A stretch of DNA of 64,000 nucleotides from Lujinxingia vulgaris (GCF_007997005.1 NZ_VOSL01000059.1:62001-126000), one strand, 5' to 3'. Shown: positions 8,248-17,780, counted from the first letter of the stretch. Numbers and translations are program-made. Notes: a model not told the origin generated them from the sequence alone.

Positions 8248-9771
8248 TCACACCTCCATCTCAGGCTCATTTACCGGGAGTTGCTCGAAGCCTTCTCGAA
8301 CATCTTCCATACGCTCTTTGAGCGCCTTTGTGGCCTCAAACGACTCTCGTAAATTTGCCAGTGCTTTCACCGAAAATACCGTATCTACCCAGAGATGCGC
8401 CTCAATACGCGCCTCTAAGTTCTCCATCTCAGATTCCAGCGTGGCGATGTGCTCATTGATTTGGTGAAGAACACGCGTCGTCTCCCCAACTCGATGATCG
8501 ATATGCCCTTGAGAGTACGCGGTGGGTTCGAGAACCGGATCAGGCGTCGCGCGCAATTGATTCTCTTCGTCGTCGCAATACCTATCGATGGAAAGCTCTC
8601 CACGGGGCGTTTGAATCCGATTATGGCCAGAATATCGAGGCGCATATTTGGCCAATAGTTCCTCCCTCGTGAACCCCTGTTTATTCGTTCGTTCGTCTCC
8701 ACTCGGAGCCAAATAGAGGAGGTTTCCGTTGGAGTCCATCTGATGAATGTCCTGGTTGCCCTTCGTAATTTTCTTGCGTTTTTGCCCCCAAAAAAGGTGG
8801 CGGCCCTTCGCATCACGTTGTTGAGATTTGCTCGTACGATCCTGTGTCAGTGTAAGCTCCCATAAGACTACAAGCCGCTCAAACACCCCTGCTCCCTCTA
8901 CGGACTCTGCCCCCACACGCTCCTCGAACCACTCCCGAATAACGTCGCGCTCTTCGGGCTTGCTCCACAAGCAATGCTGCAGCAACCAGCACTCCCACAG
9001 CGTCACTTCATCTTGCCCGTTGGTGTAAGCGGCCACGCGAAGCATTTTGAGCGCCTTCATCCATCGGCGGTCGGACACGTAGATGTTCTGGTCGACCAGA
9101 AAGCGACGCATAGCTCCGAAGAAGTCGATCAGCGACTCCGGAATCGCCACACGCGCCGCCTCGGCCTGAATCGCCTCCAGGTCCTCACGCGAAATCTTCA
9201 GTGCATTTTCAACGTTTTGGACGCCCTCCGCCCGAAGGTTGAGCAACGTCGCGAACCCCTCATCACTGACGGGCCCGACGTGGCAGCGCACCAAAAAGCG
9301 GTCGTAGAGCGCCTCCAGCACCTCATCCTCGGGCAGCTCATTGCTCGCCCCCACCAGGGCCAGAAGTGGCGCGTCCAGGCGCTGATTGCCATTGTCGAAC
9401 TTGCGCTCGTTCAAGAGCGTCAGCAGCGCGTTGAGAATGGCGCTGTTCGCCTTGAAAATCTCGTCGATGAACGCCACCGAGGCCGAAGGCAGGTAGCCAT
9501 CGACTTTGCGCTCGAAGTGATCCTCCTCCAACGCCTTCAGCGAGAGCGGACCGAAGACATCTTCGGGCACCGAAAAACGCGTCAACAAACGCTCAAAAAT
9601 ATCCCCATCGCGCAGGGCCTGGACCAGGCGGCGAGCGACCTCGCTCTTGGCGGTCCCCGGGGGGCCGATAAGAAGAATGTGCTCGCCACTGAGCATCGCG
9701 AGAACCGCCAGGCGAACGACCTGGTCGCGCTCCACCAGCCCGTGCGTGAGGGCGGCGATGAGGCTTTCCAA
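8248..9771 (-). CDS. ravA: MoxR-family AAA+ ATPase, RavA type
   Basis: From a TTG at 9771 this encodes 507 aa. Walker A is GPPGTAKS (36-43), Walker B ends in VAFIDE (103-104), and the MoxR features LLTLLNERKF and GASNELPEDE follow. The C-terminal third is charged with a coiled-coil tail. RavA ATPases form hexamers and work with a VWA partner, which is the next gene here. The start is puzzling. An ideal start at 9834 (AGGAG, 6-nt spacing, ATG TCA AAA CCC) is in the same frame but meets TAG at 9792-9790 after 14 codons. Either translation restarts at TTG, with a GGGAGAG a little upstream, or an amber mutation or base error has split the first codons. The conserved ATPase core is intact either way. 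Confidence 0.8.
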   Translation of the reverse strand: MESLIAALTHGLVERDQVVRLAVLAMLSGEHILLIGPPGTAKSEVARRLVQALRDGDIFERLLTRFSVPEDVFGPLSLKALEEDHFERKVDGYLPSASVAFIDEIFKANSAILNALLTLLNERKFDNGNQRLDAPLLALVGASNELPEDEVLEALYDRFLVRCHVGPVSDEGFATLLNLRAEGVQNVENALKISREDLEAIQAEAARVAIPESLIDFFGAMRRFLVDQNIYVSDRRWMKALKMLRVAAYTNGQDEVTLWECWLLQHCLWSKPEERDVIREWFEERVGAESVEGAGVFERLVVLWELTLTQDRTSKSQQRDAKGRHLFWGQKRKKITKGNQDIHQMDSNGNLLYLAPSGDERTNKQGFTREELLAKYAPRYSGHNRIQTPRGELSIDRYCDDEENQLRATPDPVLEPTAYSQGHIDHRVGETTRVLHQINEHIATLESEMENLEARIEAHLWVDTVFSVKALANLRESFEATKALKERMEDVREGFEQLPVNEPEMEV

Positions 9772-9896
9772 TCGGTCGCAGTGCTCTCCCTACTTCGCTA
9801 CAACCGAACCTTCTGCCTGTACGGGTTTTGACATTCATTGCTCCTGAATTCTCAAATTCGAATCATTGAAACTTCGAAATTGCCCATCATTTCAAA

Positions 9897-9926
9897 GGCG
9901 GCGCGGGCCTTAGAGCCCGCGCCGCC
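9897..9926 (-). terminator. Hairpin terminator after the NPN-repeat gene
   Basis: A perfect 12-bp inverted repeat (GGCGGCGCGGGC / GCCCGCGCCGCC, 6-nt loop) lies 20 nt past the stop of the leftward gene that ends at 9946. On the minus strand it is followed by only TTT, so termination is likely but not textbook. It separates that gene from ravA. Confidence 0.5.
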
Positions 9927-9945
9927 GTACATCCATTACCGCGTC

Positions 9946-10314
9946 TCACTTTTTCTTTTTGTTGTTCTGTCGCGCCTTCTTGTACTTCGGGTTGTTTGGG
10001 TTGAGTTGATCGGCGCGGTTGTTCCGCTGCTTGCGATTGGCCTCGCTATTGGGGTTACTCTGCTCGGCCTGGTGGTTCATCCGCTCACGATGAGCGCGGT
10101 TGTTGGGGTTATTTTGGTTGGCGTGATGATCGCGCTCTTGTTTGCTCATTTTGCCTCGCTTGTTGTTGCCATTCTTGCTCATCCCGTCGGTCTTGCCGTT
10201 GCTCTTCTTGTTCGTCCCACGCTGTTTGTCATTGCCTCCCTTGCTCGTCCCGCGTTGTTTGTCATTGCCTCCCTTACTCGATCCGCCGGGCTTGCCACTG
10301 CTCTTCTTGCTCAT
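9946..10314 (-). CDS. Small basic low-complexity protein with NPN repeats
   Basis: A 122-aa, very basic protein rich in Lys, Asn, Gly and Gln. Residues 13-34 contain GGNDKQRGTSK-type repeats. The second half has three spaced copies of a motif like ADQLNPNN (NQNNPNN, EQSNPNS, DQLNPNN), each followed by Arg/Lys-rich sequence, and the protein ends in KKKK. There is no signal peptide or membrane segment. A strong GGGAGG lies 6 nt before the ATG, which argues that it is a real gene. Small Asn-rich basic proteins of this kind could bind nucleic acid, but nothing in the sequence proves this. It sits upstream of ravA-viaA but a strong hairpin intervenes. Confidence 0.6.
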   Translation of the reverse strand: MSKKSSGKPGGSSKGGNDKQRGTSKGGNDKQRGTNKKSNGKTDGMSKNGNNKRGKMSKQERDHHANQNNPNNRAHRERMNHQAEQSNPNSEANRKQRNNRADQLNPNNPKYKKARQNNKKKK

Positions 10315-10483
10315 GATGTACCTCCCGAAAAGTTTGGCTGGCCCTTTATACCCCGCCCACCGAGGTGAAGGGTCCAGCTATGGTCGACGCACCAGAAGGA
10401 TAGCGGCGGCTAGCCAAGAGTCAAATCAATCCGTATGATTCAGACTGATTCGGATCAATACACATTACTTCAAGCGAGCTACC

Positions 10484-13390
10484 ATGCCCATCACACGCGA
10501 CACATTCGACTTCACGATCGCCAAGCAACGCGCAGGCGATCCCTCCCTGCGGGAGTTGGAAAACAGGATTCGCGAGCATTTCACAGTGGGCGAAGATGGA
10601 AGAGAGCTCTCGAAGTCCTCAGGAAGCATCGCCAACTACCTCTCGAAGCTGCAGAATGGCGACGCGACCTGGTGGGAGAACTTCCCCGCCGCTTGCCGAG
10701 CATTGGCGGACGCGCTGAACGTGAAGGCAGAAGTGTTGCCTTTCTACCAGTCGACAGCTCCCGCCGACCGCAGAATTCCTTTCCCGGAGTTCCCTGAGCT
10801 TCCCCCTTTCGATCCGCTGGACGATGAATTCATGCCGGCCAGATACACCTCACGATGCGAGACATGCGGTGAGAGCAAGCCGGTTGTTCTAGGGCCCTTC
10901 GGTTGGACCGACTCTCAGGAGTTTCAGCTCCACACCGCCAATGAGCTCATCTGGATTCAAGCGCCGACCAGCACCGACGCTTCTTTGCTCGCCGCCCACC
11001 TGACCGTGAACAACCCACGAAACATCCAGCGGCCCAAGTACTTTGAGAGAGCGGACATCGGCGCGGACACGACCGACACCTGTATTGTTCTCCCTCAACG
11101 ACCTGGTGACCCGGGCCATGGGACGAGATTTGCGGAAGAGCTGGCGCGCGATGCGTCCGCGAACGTCATCGTCAGGCGCGCGCTATTGTTACCACCGCTC
11201 ACAGTCGTCGCGACCTTTGCCCCTCCATGGAAAACCGACACTACGCCAAACGCTGCCATACACGGCTGGTGCATCGCGCCGTGGGATCCAGACCATATCT
11301 GGCGACACGGCTACCTCGAGTGGGTAGGTAGCCGTCTCGACAGTGACGGTCGAGGCGGTCGCTTCAACCCAACCGAAACTTTTAAGTGGCTTGAACGCCA
11401 CGATCCGGACCTCAAACGCTTCAAGACGCCAGCAGACCTTCGCCACATATGTCGGGTTGCGTTCCGTGAGGGCCACAAGGCGCTCGACGGGTTCCTAAAG
11501 ACGACTGAGGTCCGCCTCTGGCTGGAGCGCACATGCGAAACGTTAGACGACACCCACCCACGAAAACGGTCGATGGAATCCAAGGGCGCGAACGCGTTCC
11601 TGTCCGCGGTTGAGCGGTGGCTCCTCTCCCCGCATCTTGCGTGGAATTCTTCACTCACCGCCGAGCAGTGGCGGGGACTCCTTCTCTCCACCACGCAATC
11701 CGCAATCCACGAAGACCTGGCCAGACTTCTGGATCAGATCGTTGAATCTGAAGACCGCGAAGAGCGCGAGAAAGTCCGCGATTCGTTTGATGAACAAAGG
11801 ACGTTAGACGACCTGCTGCAGGCCTACGTCGACCTCGAGTTGCTGGTCTGGACCCACCACGACCAACTCGACGCCCAACCGCAATGGGTCTTGGAAGCCT
11901 TCGCACGCAAACTCGTCCGCGAGGAGATCGCAAGCGGGGATACATCGCGATGGGGACGGCTGGCTGCCGATGCGAGCCGCCAATACTTCATCATTGAGGC
12001 ACTCGAAGAACTCGACGATGCGGCATTCAAATCCACGCTCGCCGCCACACTGCGGGCTTTCGAGGCCCGAAACTTTGCCCACGTGGCAGCGCTCGAAGCG
12101 CTCTTTTTCTGCGCGCCCTCGCGCGCCACATCACCCACCTTCGCCTCCGACGATATTTTAAAGAGGCTCTGGAACACGTACCGAGACCTCCGCAACGCGA
12201 CGCTCGGAGAAGAGTCCAACCCGCGGATGGGTTTCTTAAAGCCACTCTTCTATCGACATCCGAAAGGACAAGACATCGACTTCACCACGCTCATAAGGCT
12301 GTGGGAATGGAGTGCGAATGTACCTCGCCCTGCGAATTGGCAGATTCATCAAGACTCCTGGCTGACGCCGGGATGGGCCGACGAGTTTCCTGACGAACTG
12401 CCGTCATGGTTTCAGACGTTTCCATACGATCCACTCGTGTCCGACGATGCCTTTTCGCTTTTCAACAAACTTCTAGAAAAGATCCCCTCGGAGCAAGTCG
12501 CAATCCCTACTCTTCTCCTCCCCTCGCTATTGCTCACACAACCAGATCATCCCAAACTTCAGCCGACGGCCCCGCGAGTAGTGTTCTCGGACAATGTGGC
12601 GTCGTTATTGAAAAACAGTGAACTATGTTTAAGACTTGCCCATAAACTTACGCAGCACACCGACGACGAAGCACGGTTAAACTTTGCGACGCTCATCTGG
12701 CGAAGCATCATTCAAAACTACCAGGGCACTTCGATGCCCTTCAAAACAATTTTTAGCACATTAGAAACGTACGAAGAACTCGGCCAAATCGTGCTCGACT
12801 ATGTGCCCACGAGAACCGTAATCGAACAACTACCGCTTTCAGACATCAACCACAATCAAATCCAGAACGTGTTGGAAGGCTTTGACCGCCACAGTAACGA
12901 ATATATGGGTCGCCAGCTCTCCTACGACAGCTTTAACAAACGCCTGACGGAGCCATTATTGAAATGGATTTTCAACCACTACCAACGTTTATACAAAGAC
13001 AGTTATCTTCACAGCTTCGAACAACTCCCCGGAAGTTTTCAATCAACACTCCCAAAGCTGCCGGAACTCTTTCTTGGTTATGCGCAGATTGGATTCGGGT
13101 TTTCAGGCGACACAAGGGATCAGCTATGGCGCACATCCTCTCGCGAGGTAAAAGAACTCATCCGAGTCCTCGTCAAAGAATCCCCCAAACATGCTGAATA
13201 TTGGCTCTGGCGAGCACCGCCGGCCGAAATGAACTGGATATTTGAGTTACTTTCCCAGCAACCGGAACTGCGGCGTCGACCTTCGTTTCGAAGCTTGTTG
13301 TTTGATCTCTTACCGAAGAGTGGGAAGTGGGGAGGCAAACTATGGGGTTGGTTAATGGAGGATCCAAGAGGTGATGGAGTTGACAGTTAA
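10484..13390 (+). CDS. 968-aa protein of unknown family, HTH-like start and degenerate P-loop; possible defence protein
   Basis: I do not recognise a family. The first ~95 residues look like a small helical DNA- or protein-binding unit (LSKSSGSIANYLSKLQNGD, then ACRALADALNVK). A short C-x-x-C pair (CETCGES) follows near 127. Residues about 154-175 (IWIQAPTSTDASLLAAHL) have the hydrophobic strand, Pro and helix of a Walker A region but lack the GK[ST], so this may be an inactive NTPase fold. The rest is long and helical, rich in Trp/Leu pairs, like a repeat scaffold. Overall this resembles a STAND-type sensor with a dead nucleotide site, which is inference. Base composition turns AT-richer after about 12400. 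The gene converges on the McrB-like/nuclease pair, and the two units end 148 bp apart. Confidence 0.6.
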   Translation: MPITRDTFDFTIAKQRAGDPSLRELENRIREHFTVGEDGRELSKSSGSIANYLSKLQNGDATWWENFPAACRALADALNVKAEVLPFYQSTAPADRRIPFPEFPELPPFDPLDDEFMPARYTSRCETCGESKPVVLGPFGWTDSQEFQLHTANELIWIQAPTSTDASLLAAHLTVNNPRNIQRPKYFERADIGADTTDTCIVLPQRPGDPGHGTRFAEELARDASANVIVRRALLLPPLTVVATFAPPWKTDTTPNAAIHGWCIAPWDPDHIWRHGYLEWVGSRLDSDGRGGRFNPTETFKWLERHDPDLKRFKTPADLRHICRVAFREGHKALDGFLKTTEVRLWLERTCETLDDTHPRKRSMESKGANAFLSAVERWLLSPHLAWNSSLTAEQWRGLLLSTTQSAIHEDLARLLDQIVESEDREEREKVRDSFDEQRTLDDLLQAYVDLELLVWTHHDQLDAQPQWVLEAFARKLVREEIASGDTSRWGRLAADASRQYFIIEALEELDDAAFKSTLAATLRAFEARNFAHVAALEALFFCAPSRATSPTFASDDILKRLWNTYRDLRNATLGEESNPRMGFLKPLFYRHPKGQDIDFTTLIRLWEWSANVPRPANWQIHQDSWLTPGWADEFPDELPSWFQTFPYDPLVSDDAFSLFNKLLEKIPSEQVAIPTLLLPSLLLTQPDHPKLQPTAPRVVFSDNVASLLKNSELCLRLAHKLTQHTDDEARLNFATLIWRSIIQNYQGTSMPFKTIFSTLETYEELGQIVLDYVPTRTVIEQLPLSDINHNQIQNVLEGFDRHSNEYMGRQLSYDSFNKRLTEPLLKWIFNHYQRLYKDSYLHSFEQLPGSFQSTLPKLPELFLGYAQIGFGFSGDTRDQLWRTSSREVKELIRVLVKESPKHAEYWLWRAPPAEMNWIFELLSQQPELRRRPSFRSLLFDLLPKSGKWGGKLWGWLMEDPRGDGVDS

Positions 13391-13538
13391 CGTGCCAACC
13401 ATCTGCTATAAGTGAGCGTTTTTCCCGAGCATATATTGATTTCACCATGTACCGCCGCAAAAGCTGACGGTCACAGCGGTAACAGATGGACAACGTGCGA
13501 AACAGCCGACGACTAGACGAGGACCGAGACGCCCGTGC

Positions 13539-15017
13539 TCACGCGTCACCCAACTCTTGCGAGAACGCTCTACGGGCGTTCCGGGCAAGCCGCGCAAACC
13601 ACGCCTCCAGCACGCTGCCGTCCCACGCCCCTGAAGGGTCAAATCCACCATAGTGATTGCGCGCATCAAGCGCGATCACAGAGGGTAACGCACGCTCGTC
13701 ATCACGCAGACGCCCAACGACGCTCTTCGCGTCGATCTTGCCGCCGGCAAAACTCCCGCCATCCTGATAAACAAAGAGTGTGGTTGAGGGGTTCATTTGC
13801 CCATCACGGAAGTATCCATCGACTGGCACATCGTCTCGCAACCCCATCAAATATCCATAACTCGCGTGGTAACCGATCATCCGACGTATCGAGCTTGTCA
13901 GATAACCGCGACCGCTATTTGAGCTGTTGCGCTTGGGATCAGCGATGGCAAAGAGCGCTCGCTCCGGATGCTTCTCCGGCCAAAAGCTGATCACAATATC
14001 GGGTTCATCCGACCCACCCGTGCCTAGAATGCTCTTTTTAAGTTCCAAGAGACGATCTCGGCAGAGTGTGCCAGAGGGCATGGTGGGTACGCCTTTGCTG
14101 ATCGCGCATAAAAGCGCCCCGGAGCGGAGGGTGGCTTCAGGCTTATGGTTCCTTTTAATACTCAGCCGCTCCAGCTTCCAGGCCGGTCCACCCCAATCTG
14201 GTCCATGACCGAGCTGGCCGGCTGCTCGAATCACTGCAAAGAGTGACACCACTTCAAAAAAATCATTGCGATTGGCAGGGTCGTTACCTGCGAGCGCATC
14301 AATCAATTGCCGCGCAAACGTCTCGGGCTCCTCTCCCAGCACTTGATTCCAGAAATGTGCGGCGAGTTGTATGGCTTCAACGAGCTTCCGCCCCGGGGGA
14401 CCGAAGTTCATCAAGCGACGAACAACGCCGGTATTCAGCGCGCGCGGAACAATGGACCGCTGGCGAGCAGCCGCTACCGCACGCTCGAGGCGGCGGGCCC
14501 GTTCTCCAAAACCCACACCGTCATCGTGAAGCCCCTCCAGCGTTAGCTGCCAACCTCGCGCCAGGCTCACAAGCGCCCCGAGCATTTCCTCATCGGGCCG
14601 CCGAATGGTCGTATTAAAGACATACTCGTGCGGTACCTCCATCGGATAGGCCCGCAGGTACGACTCGGCCCAATCCACCCCTCGCCCGGGTATGCTCGCC
14701 ACCGCGCTGATACGTTGCTCCCGCCGGGGGTCCGCCGACTCAAGAAAAGCGATCATCGCATCCTCGGCCTGCCGCTGCTCCACACTCTCCAGTGGCATCC
14801 TTCGCATCAGCTCCTCGCGAGCAGATGAATCCGCGTCGAGCGCAGCCGCAACAAAGCCCAGCACCCACATGCGGTCGTGATGCACGTCTTCGCTACCCAA
14901 CAGGTGGCAAACATGACGCACGAAAGCTTCCCGCATGTAGGCGTCGATGGCATCACACGACGAATCTGACGTGAGCGTGACGTGTAGGTCTTCCCCGCAT
15001 TCGTTCAGCGCAAGCAT
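13539..15017 (-). CDS. PD-(D/E)XK nuclease-like partner of McrB-type ATPase (McrC-like role)
   Basis: A 492-aa protein with a nuclease-like C-terminal half. The series EPD-IVI near 337, then ALFAIADPK ending near 362, fits PD-(D/E)XK (Pro-Asp ... Asp-x-Lys). It is followed by SSIRRMIGYHASYG, reminiscent of the conserved helix (K/R-M-x-x-Y) in PDDEXK_7/McrC-type nucleases. The N-terminal half is helical and unfamiliar. Its ATG overlaps the stop of the upstream AAA+ gene (TGATG), so the two are translationally coupled as in mcrBC operons. The likely job is the DNA-cutting subunit loaded by the ATPase. It is longer than E. coli McrC (about 350 aa) and not obviously collinear with it. Confidence 0.65.
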   Translation of the reverse strand: MLALNECGEDLHVTLTSDSSCDAIDAYMREAFVRHVCHLLGSEDVHHDRMWVLGFVAAALDADSSAREELMRRMPLESVEQRQAEDAMIAFLESADPRREQRISAVASIPGRGVDWAESYLRAYPMEVPHEYVFNTTIRRPDEEMLGALVSLARGWQLTLEGLHDDGVGFGERARRLERAVAAARQRSIVPRALNTGVVRRLMNFGPPGRKLVEAIQLAAHFWNQVLGEEPETFARQLIDALAGNDPANRNDFFEVVSLFAVIRAAGQLGHGPDWGGPAWKLERLSIKRNHKPEATLRSGALLCAISKGVPTMPSGTLCRDRLLELKKSILGTGGSDEPDIVISFWPEKHPERALFAIADPKRNSSNSGRGYLTSSIRRMIGYHASYGYLMGLRDDVPVDGYFRDGQMNPSTTLFVYQDGGSFAGGKIDAKSVVGRLRDDERALPSVIALDARNHYGGFDPSGAWDGSVLEAWFARLARNARRAFSQELGDA

Positions 15018-17272
15018 CAGCCGCCTTCCCCGGCACGCCGCGCTTCTTGAATAAGGTTTTCGAACTGATGTAGCCCACGGAACTGACGGGAGAGCTCGCG
15101 CGCGAGAAACTCGTCAATCTGTATCGATGTATCCTCTGAAATTTTAAACTGGGGAGGGTCCGTCTCCTTCTTCGACTCGTCAATCTCGATGCGCCGCATT
15201 TGCCGGCCCTTAAAAACATCAAAAATTAATCTCATGGCATGTTCAAGCCGCCTCGGCTCGGCACTTAGAGCATCAAGTTGCGGCAAAACAGACAAACTCA
15301 CAGCCATCGCCAAGTAAGAGAAGACAAGCTCCTCGGCAACTCCACTCGACTTCAAGTCTGTTCTCTTTCCACTAATCATACACTCTTTCCCGGGAGCCCT
15401 CACGCCTTCCAGCACAAAATTAACTACATCAATAACCGTGGCAATACCCACAACCCTTTCTGAGACAAGGTCGCCAAACCCGGAGAATCTCCCCCCCTCT
15501 TCCCCTTCCACTTTTCGAGCAAAGAGAATGTTTAGCTTTGCGCCAAGCGTCTTTGTGAGCCAGGCATTTCTAGCGTCATCCGCGATAACCTGACCGTGGC
15601 TTCCATCTACCTTCAGTTTGTAACAGAAATTATTCAGGTCCAAGCGAACGTGGGTACTCGCCAACCTATCATTTATAATTGCTTCTACAATTCTGGGTTC
15701 AGGAGCTTCAATCGCAATAAAATCAAACCGCCGCTGCAAGGCGTAAGAGAGTTGGTAGAGTTGCGAACGGTCGGCATCGTTCATGGTTCCAATCAGGCGA
15801 AAATCGCGCTCCACAAAGTAGTCGGAGTATTTCACACTCTCACTATCTTCTCGACGCGCCTGACCCGCCGGGACGATACGGACACGCTTCCAATCTCCTT
15901 TTTCTCTGTCTTCAGCATTTGTTTCCTTACCTGAGTCTTCTTTGGAAGGAATAAATTCTTCAAAGGGAAGTTCGACGGCGTCCCCCGCCAGGACTGAAAA
16001 AAGCTCCCCGAAACAACGATCGATGTCTGCTCGGTTAAACTCATCAATCACCAACCACTGACCATCGTTTAACGCGCGAAGGAAGAAACCCGGCTGGAAC
16101 ATCAACCCCTTACCGTTTCGGTTATCCGGCATATAACGTCCCAGCAGGTCTCCTGTGCTCCAGGCGGGCGAAGCTGTTGCCACAAGTGGCTCCTTACTGC
16201 GCGCGAGACGCGCCAGCTGAATTGCAAACTTTGACTTACCGCAACCAGGAGGTCCGGTGAGGATGATGTTTTTTCCGGAGTTCAGCGCCGCGCATGCCGC
16301 CTCTACAACATGCCATGGTAAGCGAAGACCAGCCTTCGCCAGTTCGCCACTCACCAACCCTGGACTTAAGTCGACTGCTCTCCTCGGCGTGTAGGACTCT
16401 TCATCGGGAAACTCAAGCGTTTGATCTTGAGGTATATTTGCGCCATTTCCTGAATGGTAGCTGACTGCAACCCTCCAGATCATCGTGACCAAAAGAAGAC
16501 ATGCCCAGTCCTCGGGATCAGCGTCCGGATGGGGCACGCGCGTATACCATTGATTGGACTTACGTTTATACGTCGGCCAATATTTATGCATCTTTGCGCC
16601 GAGACCATTTGGAAAAAACTCAACCGAAGGGTCCTTCTCAACTTCAGGACTCAACGCCTGTGCCTTGCTCTTTTCTTCTTTAGAGCGATGCCAAACTTGC
16701 GCAAAATATTCAGGCTGCCGAAATCCTCGCGGTCGAGGAATCTTAACTTCTCGTTCGTCCCCGACTTTCCACGCCTCATTACTTGTTCGAACCTTGTCAA
16801 GGTATTCGTATTCAAAGCAATCTATATGGGATGGGTTACCCACAAGCCTCAACACCCCATCTTCCTTATTATTATTCACGTGAGTGAAAGTCCACGTCTC
16901 CACCCGAACGTCCACCTTCTGAAGCGTCCCGTGGGAGTCAGGTTGATACATAACGAGTTCAATTCGTTTCTTATCTTGCTGCCCCTCTCGAGAGACCAGC
17001 TTGAAAACGAGTTTATTTGGAGACCCGTCCGACCTATACCGCCAGCCGAAACAAACGACCTCTTTACCATGCAAAGATTTTAACCCTTCATGAATCCTAT
17101 TTGTAACCTTATCCCGAATCTCGCTAGCATATGCAGCCGTCTCATCCCACTCCCCACCCCTCCCTTCTGGGTTTTGATTCGGCGCAGCCGGCCCCGAACC
17201 TGATTCGGCATTTTCGACTTCATTGAAGGACGCTTCAACCTCTTTGTCGGCAACAGCTTCATCGACACCCAT
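15017..17272 (-). CDS. McrB-like AAA+ NTPase
   Basis: A 751-aa protein. Residues 1-~300 form a divergent N-terminal region that may recognise the target. The AAA+ core has Walker A GPPGCGKSK near 337 and the McrB-type Walker B/signature DEFNRADIDRCFGELFSVL near 411. The sensor segment LIGTMNDADRSQLY precedes LQRRFDFI with the arginine pair. In McrBC the equivalent subunit (a GTPase) translocates and activates the McrC nuclease. The start at 17272 has GGAG 5 nt upstream; a GTG two codons earlier is less likely. The gene is visibly more AT-rich (notably 15250-17100) than its GC-rich surroundings, which suggests horizontal transfer. It heads a two-gene operon with the nuclease. Confidence 0.8.
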   Translation of the reverse strand: MGVDEAVADKEVEASFNEVENAESGSGPAAPNQNPEGRGGEWDETAAYASEIRDKVTNRIHEGLKSLHGKEVVCFGWRYRSDGSPNKLVFKLVSREGQQDKKRIELVMYQPDSHGTLQKVDVRVETWTFTHVNNNKEDGVLRLVGNPSHIDCFEYEYLDKVRTSNEAWKVGDEREVKIPRPRGFRQPEYFAQVWHRSKEEKSKAQALSPEVEKDPSVEFFPNGLGAKMHKYWPTYKRKSNQWYTRVPHPDADPEDWACLLLVTMIWRVAVSYHSGNGANIPQDQTLEFPDEESYTPRRAVDLSPGLVSGELAKAGLRLPWHVVEAACAALNSGKNIILTGPPGCGKSKFAIQLARLARSKEPLVATASPAWSTGDLLGRYMPDNRNGKGLMFQPGFFLRALNDGQWLVIDEFNRADIDRCFGELFSVLAGDAVELPFEEFIPSKEDSGKETNAEDREKGDWKRVRIVPAGQARREDSESVKYSDYFVERDFRLIGTMNDADRSQLYQLSYALQRRFDFIAIEAPEPRIVEAIINDRLASTHVRLDLNNFCYKLKVDGSHGQVIADDARNAWLTKTLGAKLNILFARKVEGEEGGRFSGFGDLVSERVVGIATVIDVVNFVLEGVRAPGKECMISGKRTDLKSSGVAEELVFSYLAMAVSLSVLPQLDALSAEPRRLEHAMRLIFDVFKGRQMRRIEIDESKKETDPPQFKISEDTSIQIDEFLARELSRQFRGLHQFENLIQEARRAGEGG

Positions 17273-17780
17273 CAGCACTCCTTATACTTAAAACATTAAA
17301 ACCAATGTCCAAAACACCCATTAAACACGCGCCAACGGCAGCAGATCTGTGCCTGCAGCAACGGTAATAAATCACTATTTCGAGCAATGGAATACATCTT
17401 ATCCAAAGCATCAGCTTCAACAAGCAGCATCGCACTTCCTAACTACGCGATTACGACAGGCGCACACGACCACGCGCAGCACTGCCAGTCTCTAAGTAAC
17501 CAGGCCCCACCCGGAACGGTGATGTCCTTGAGGCGTTACACTTTGTAGCAGTTTGGCGGAAGGTCGGCCAGCGACGATTGTGAGTGGATGCTCACCGAGA
17601 CGTCTCGAACGCTATTTTTCTTGTGTTGGCGATCGTTTATCGCACTATCGTGACATCGTTCACGGCCTCTGAAACGCGTCACCCGCCCAGGTGGCAGATC
17701 GCCAGGCAACTGCCATCCTCGCCGCCCAACACCACCCAAGACCCCGCGACGCCCCATCCGTCCCCACCCACGACCCCACC
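17273..17780. other. 508-bp intergenic region without recognisable gene
   Basis: This stretch lies between the divergently oriented McrB-like operon and a lipoprotein gene and must hold both promoters. The left half is AT-rich like the defence genes, and the composition changes to GC-rich after about 17520. I see no convincing ORF, RNA gene or terminator hairpin. Confidence 0.5.

Noticed and set aside
8974-9831. 285-aa open frame on the plus strand
   Set aside because: Antisense to the RavA core, no supported start.
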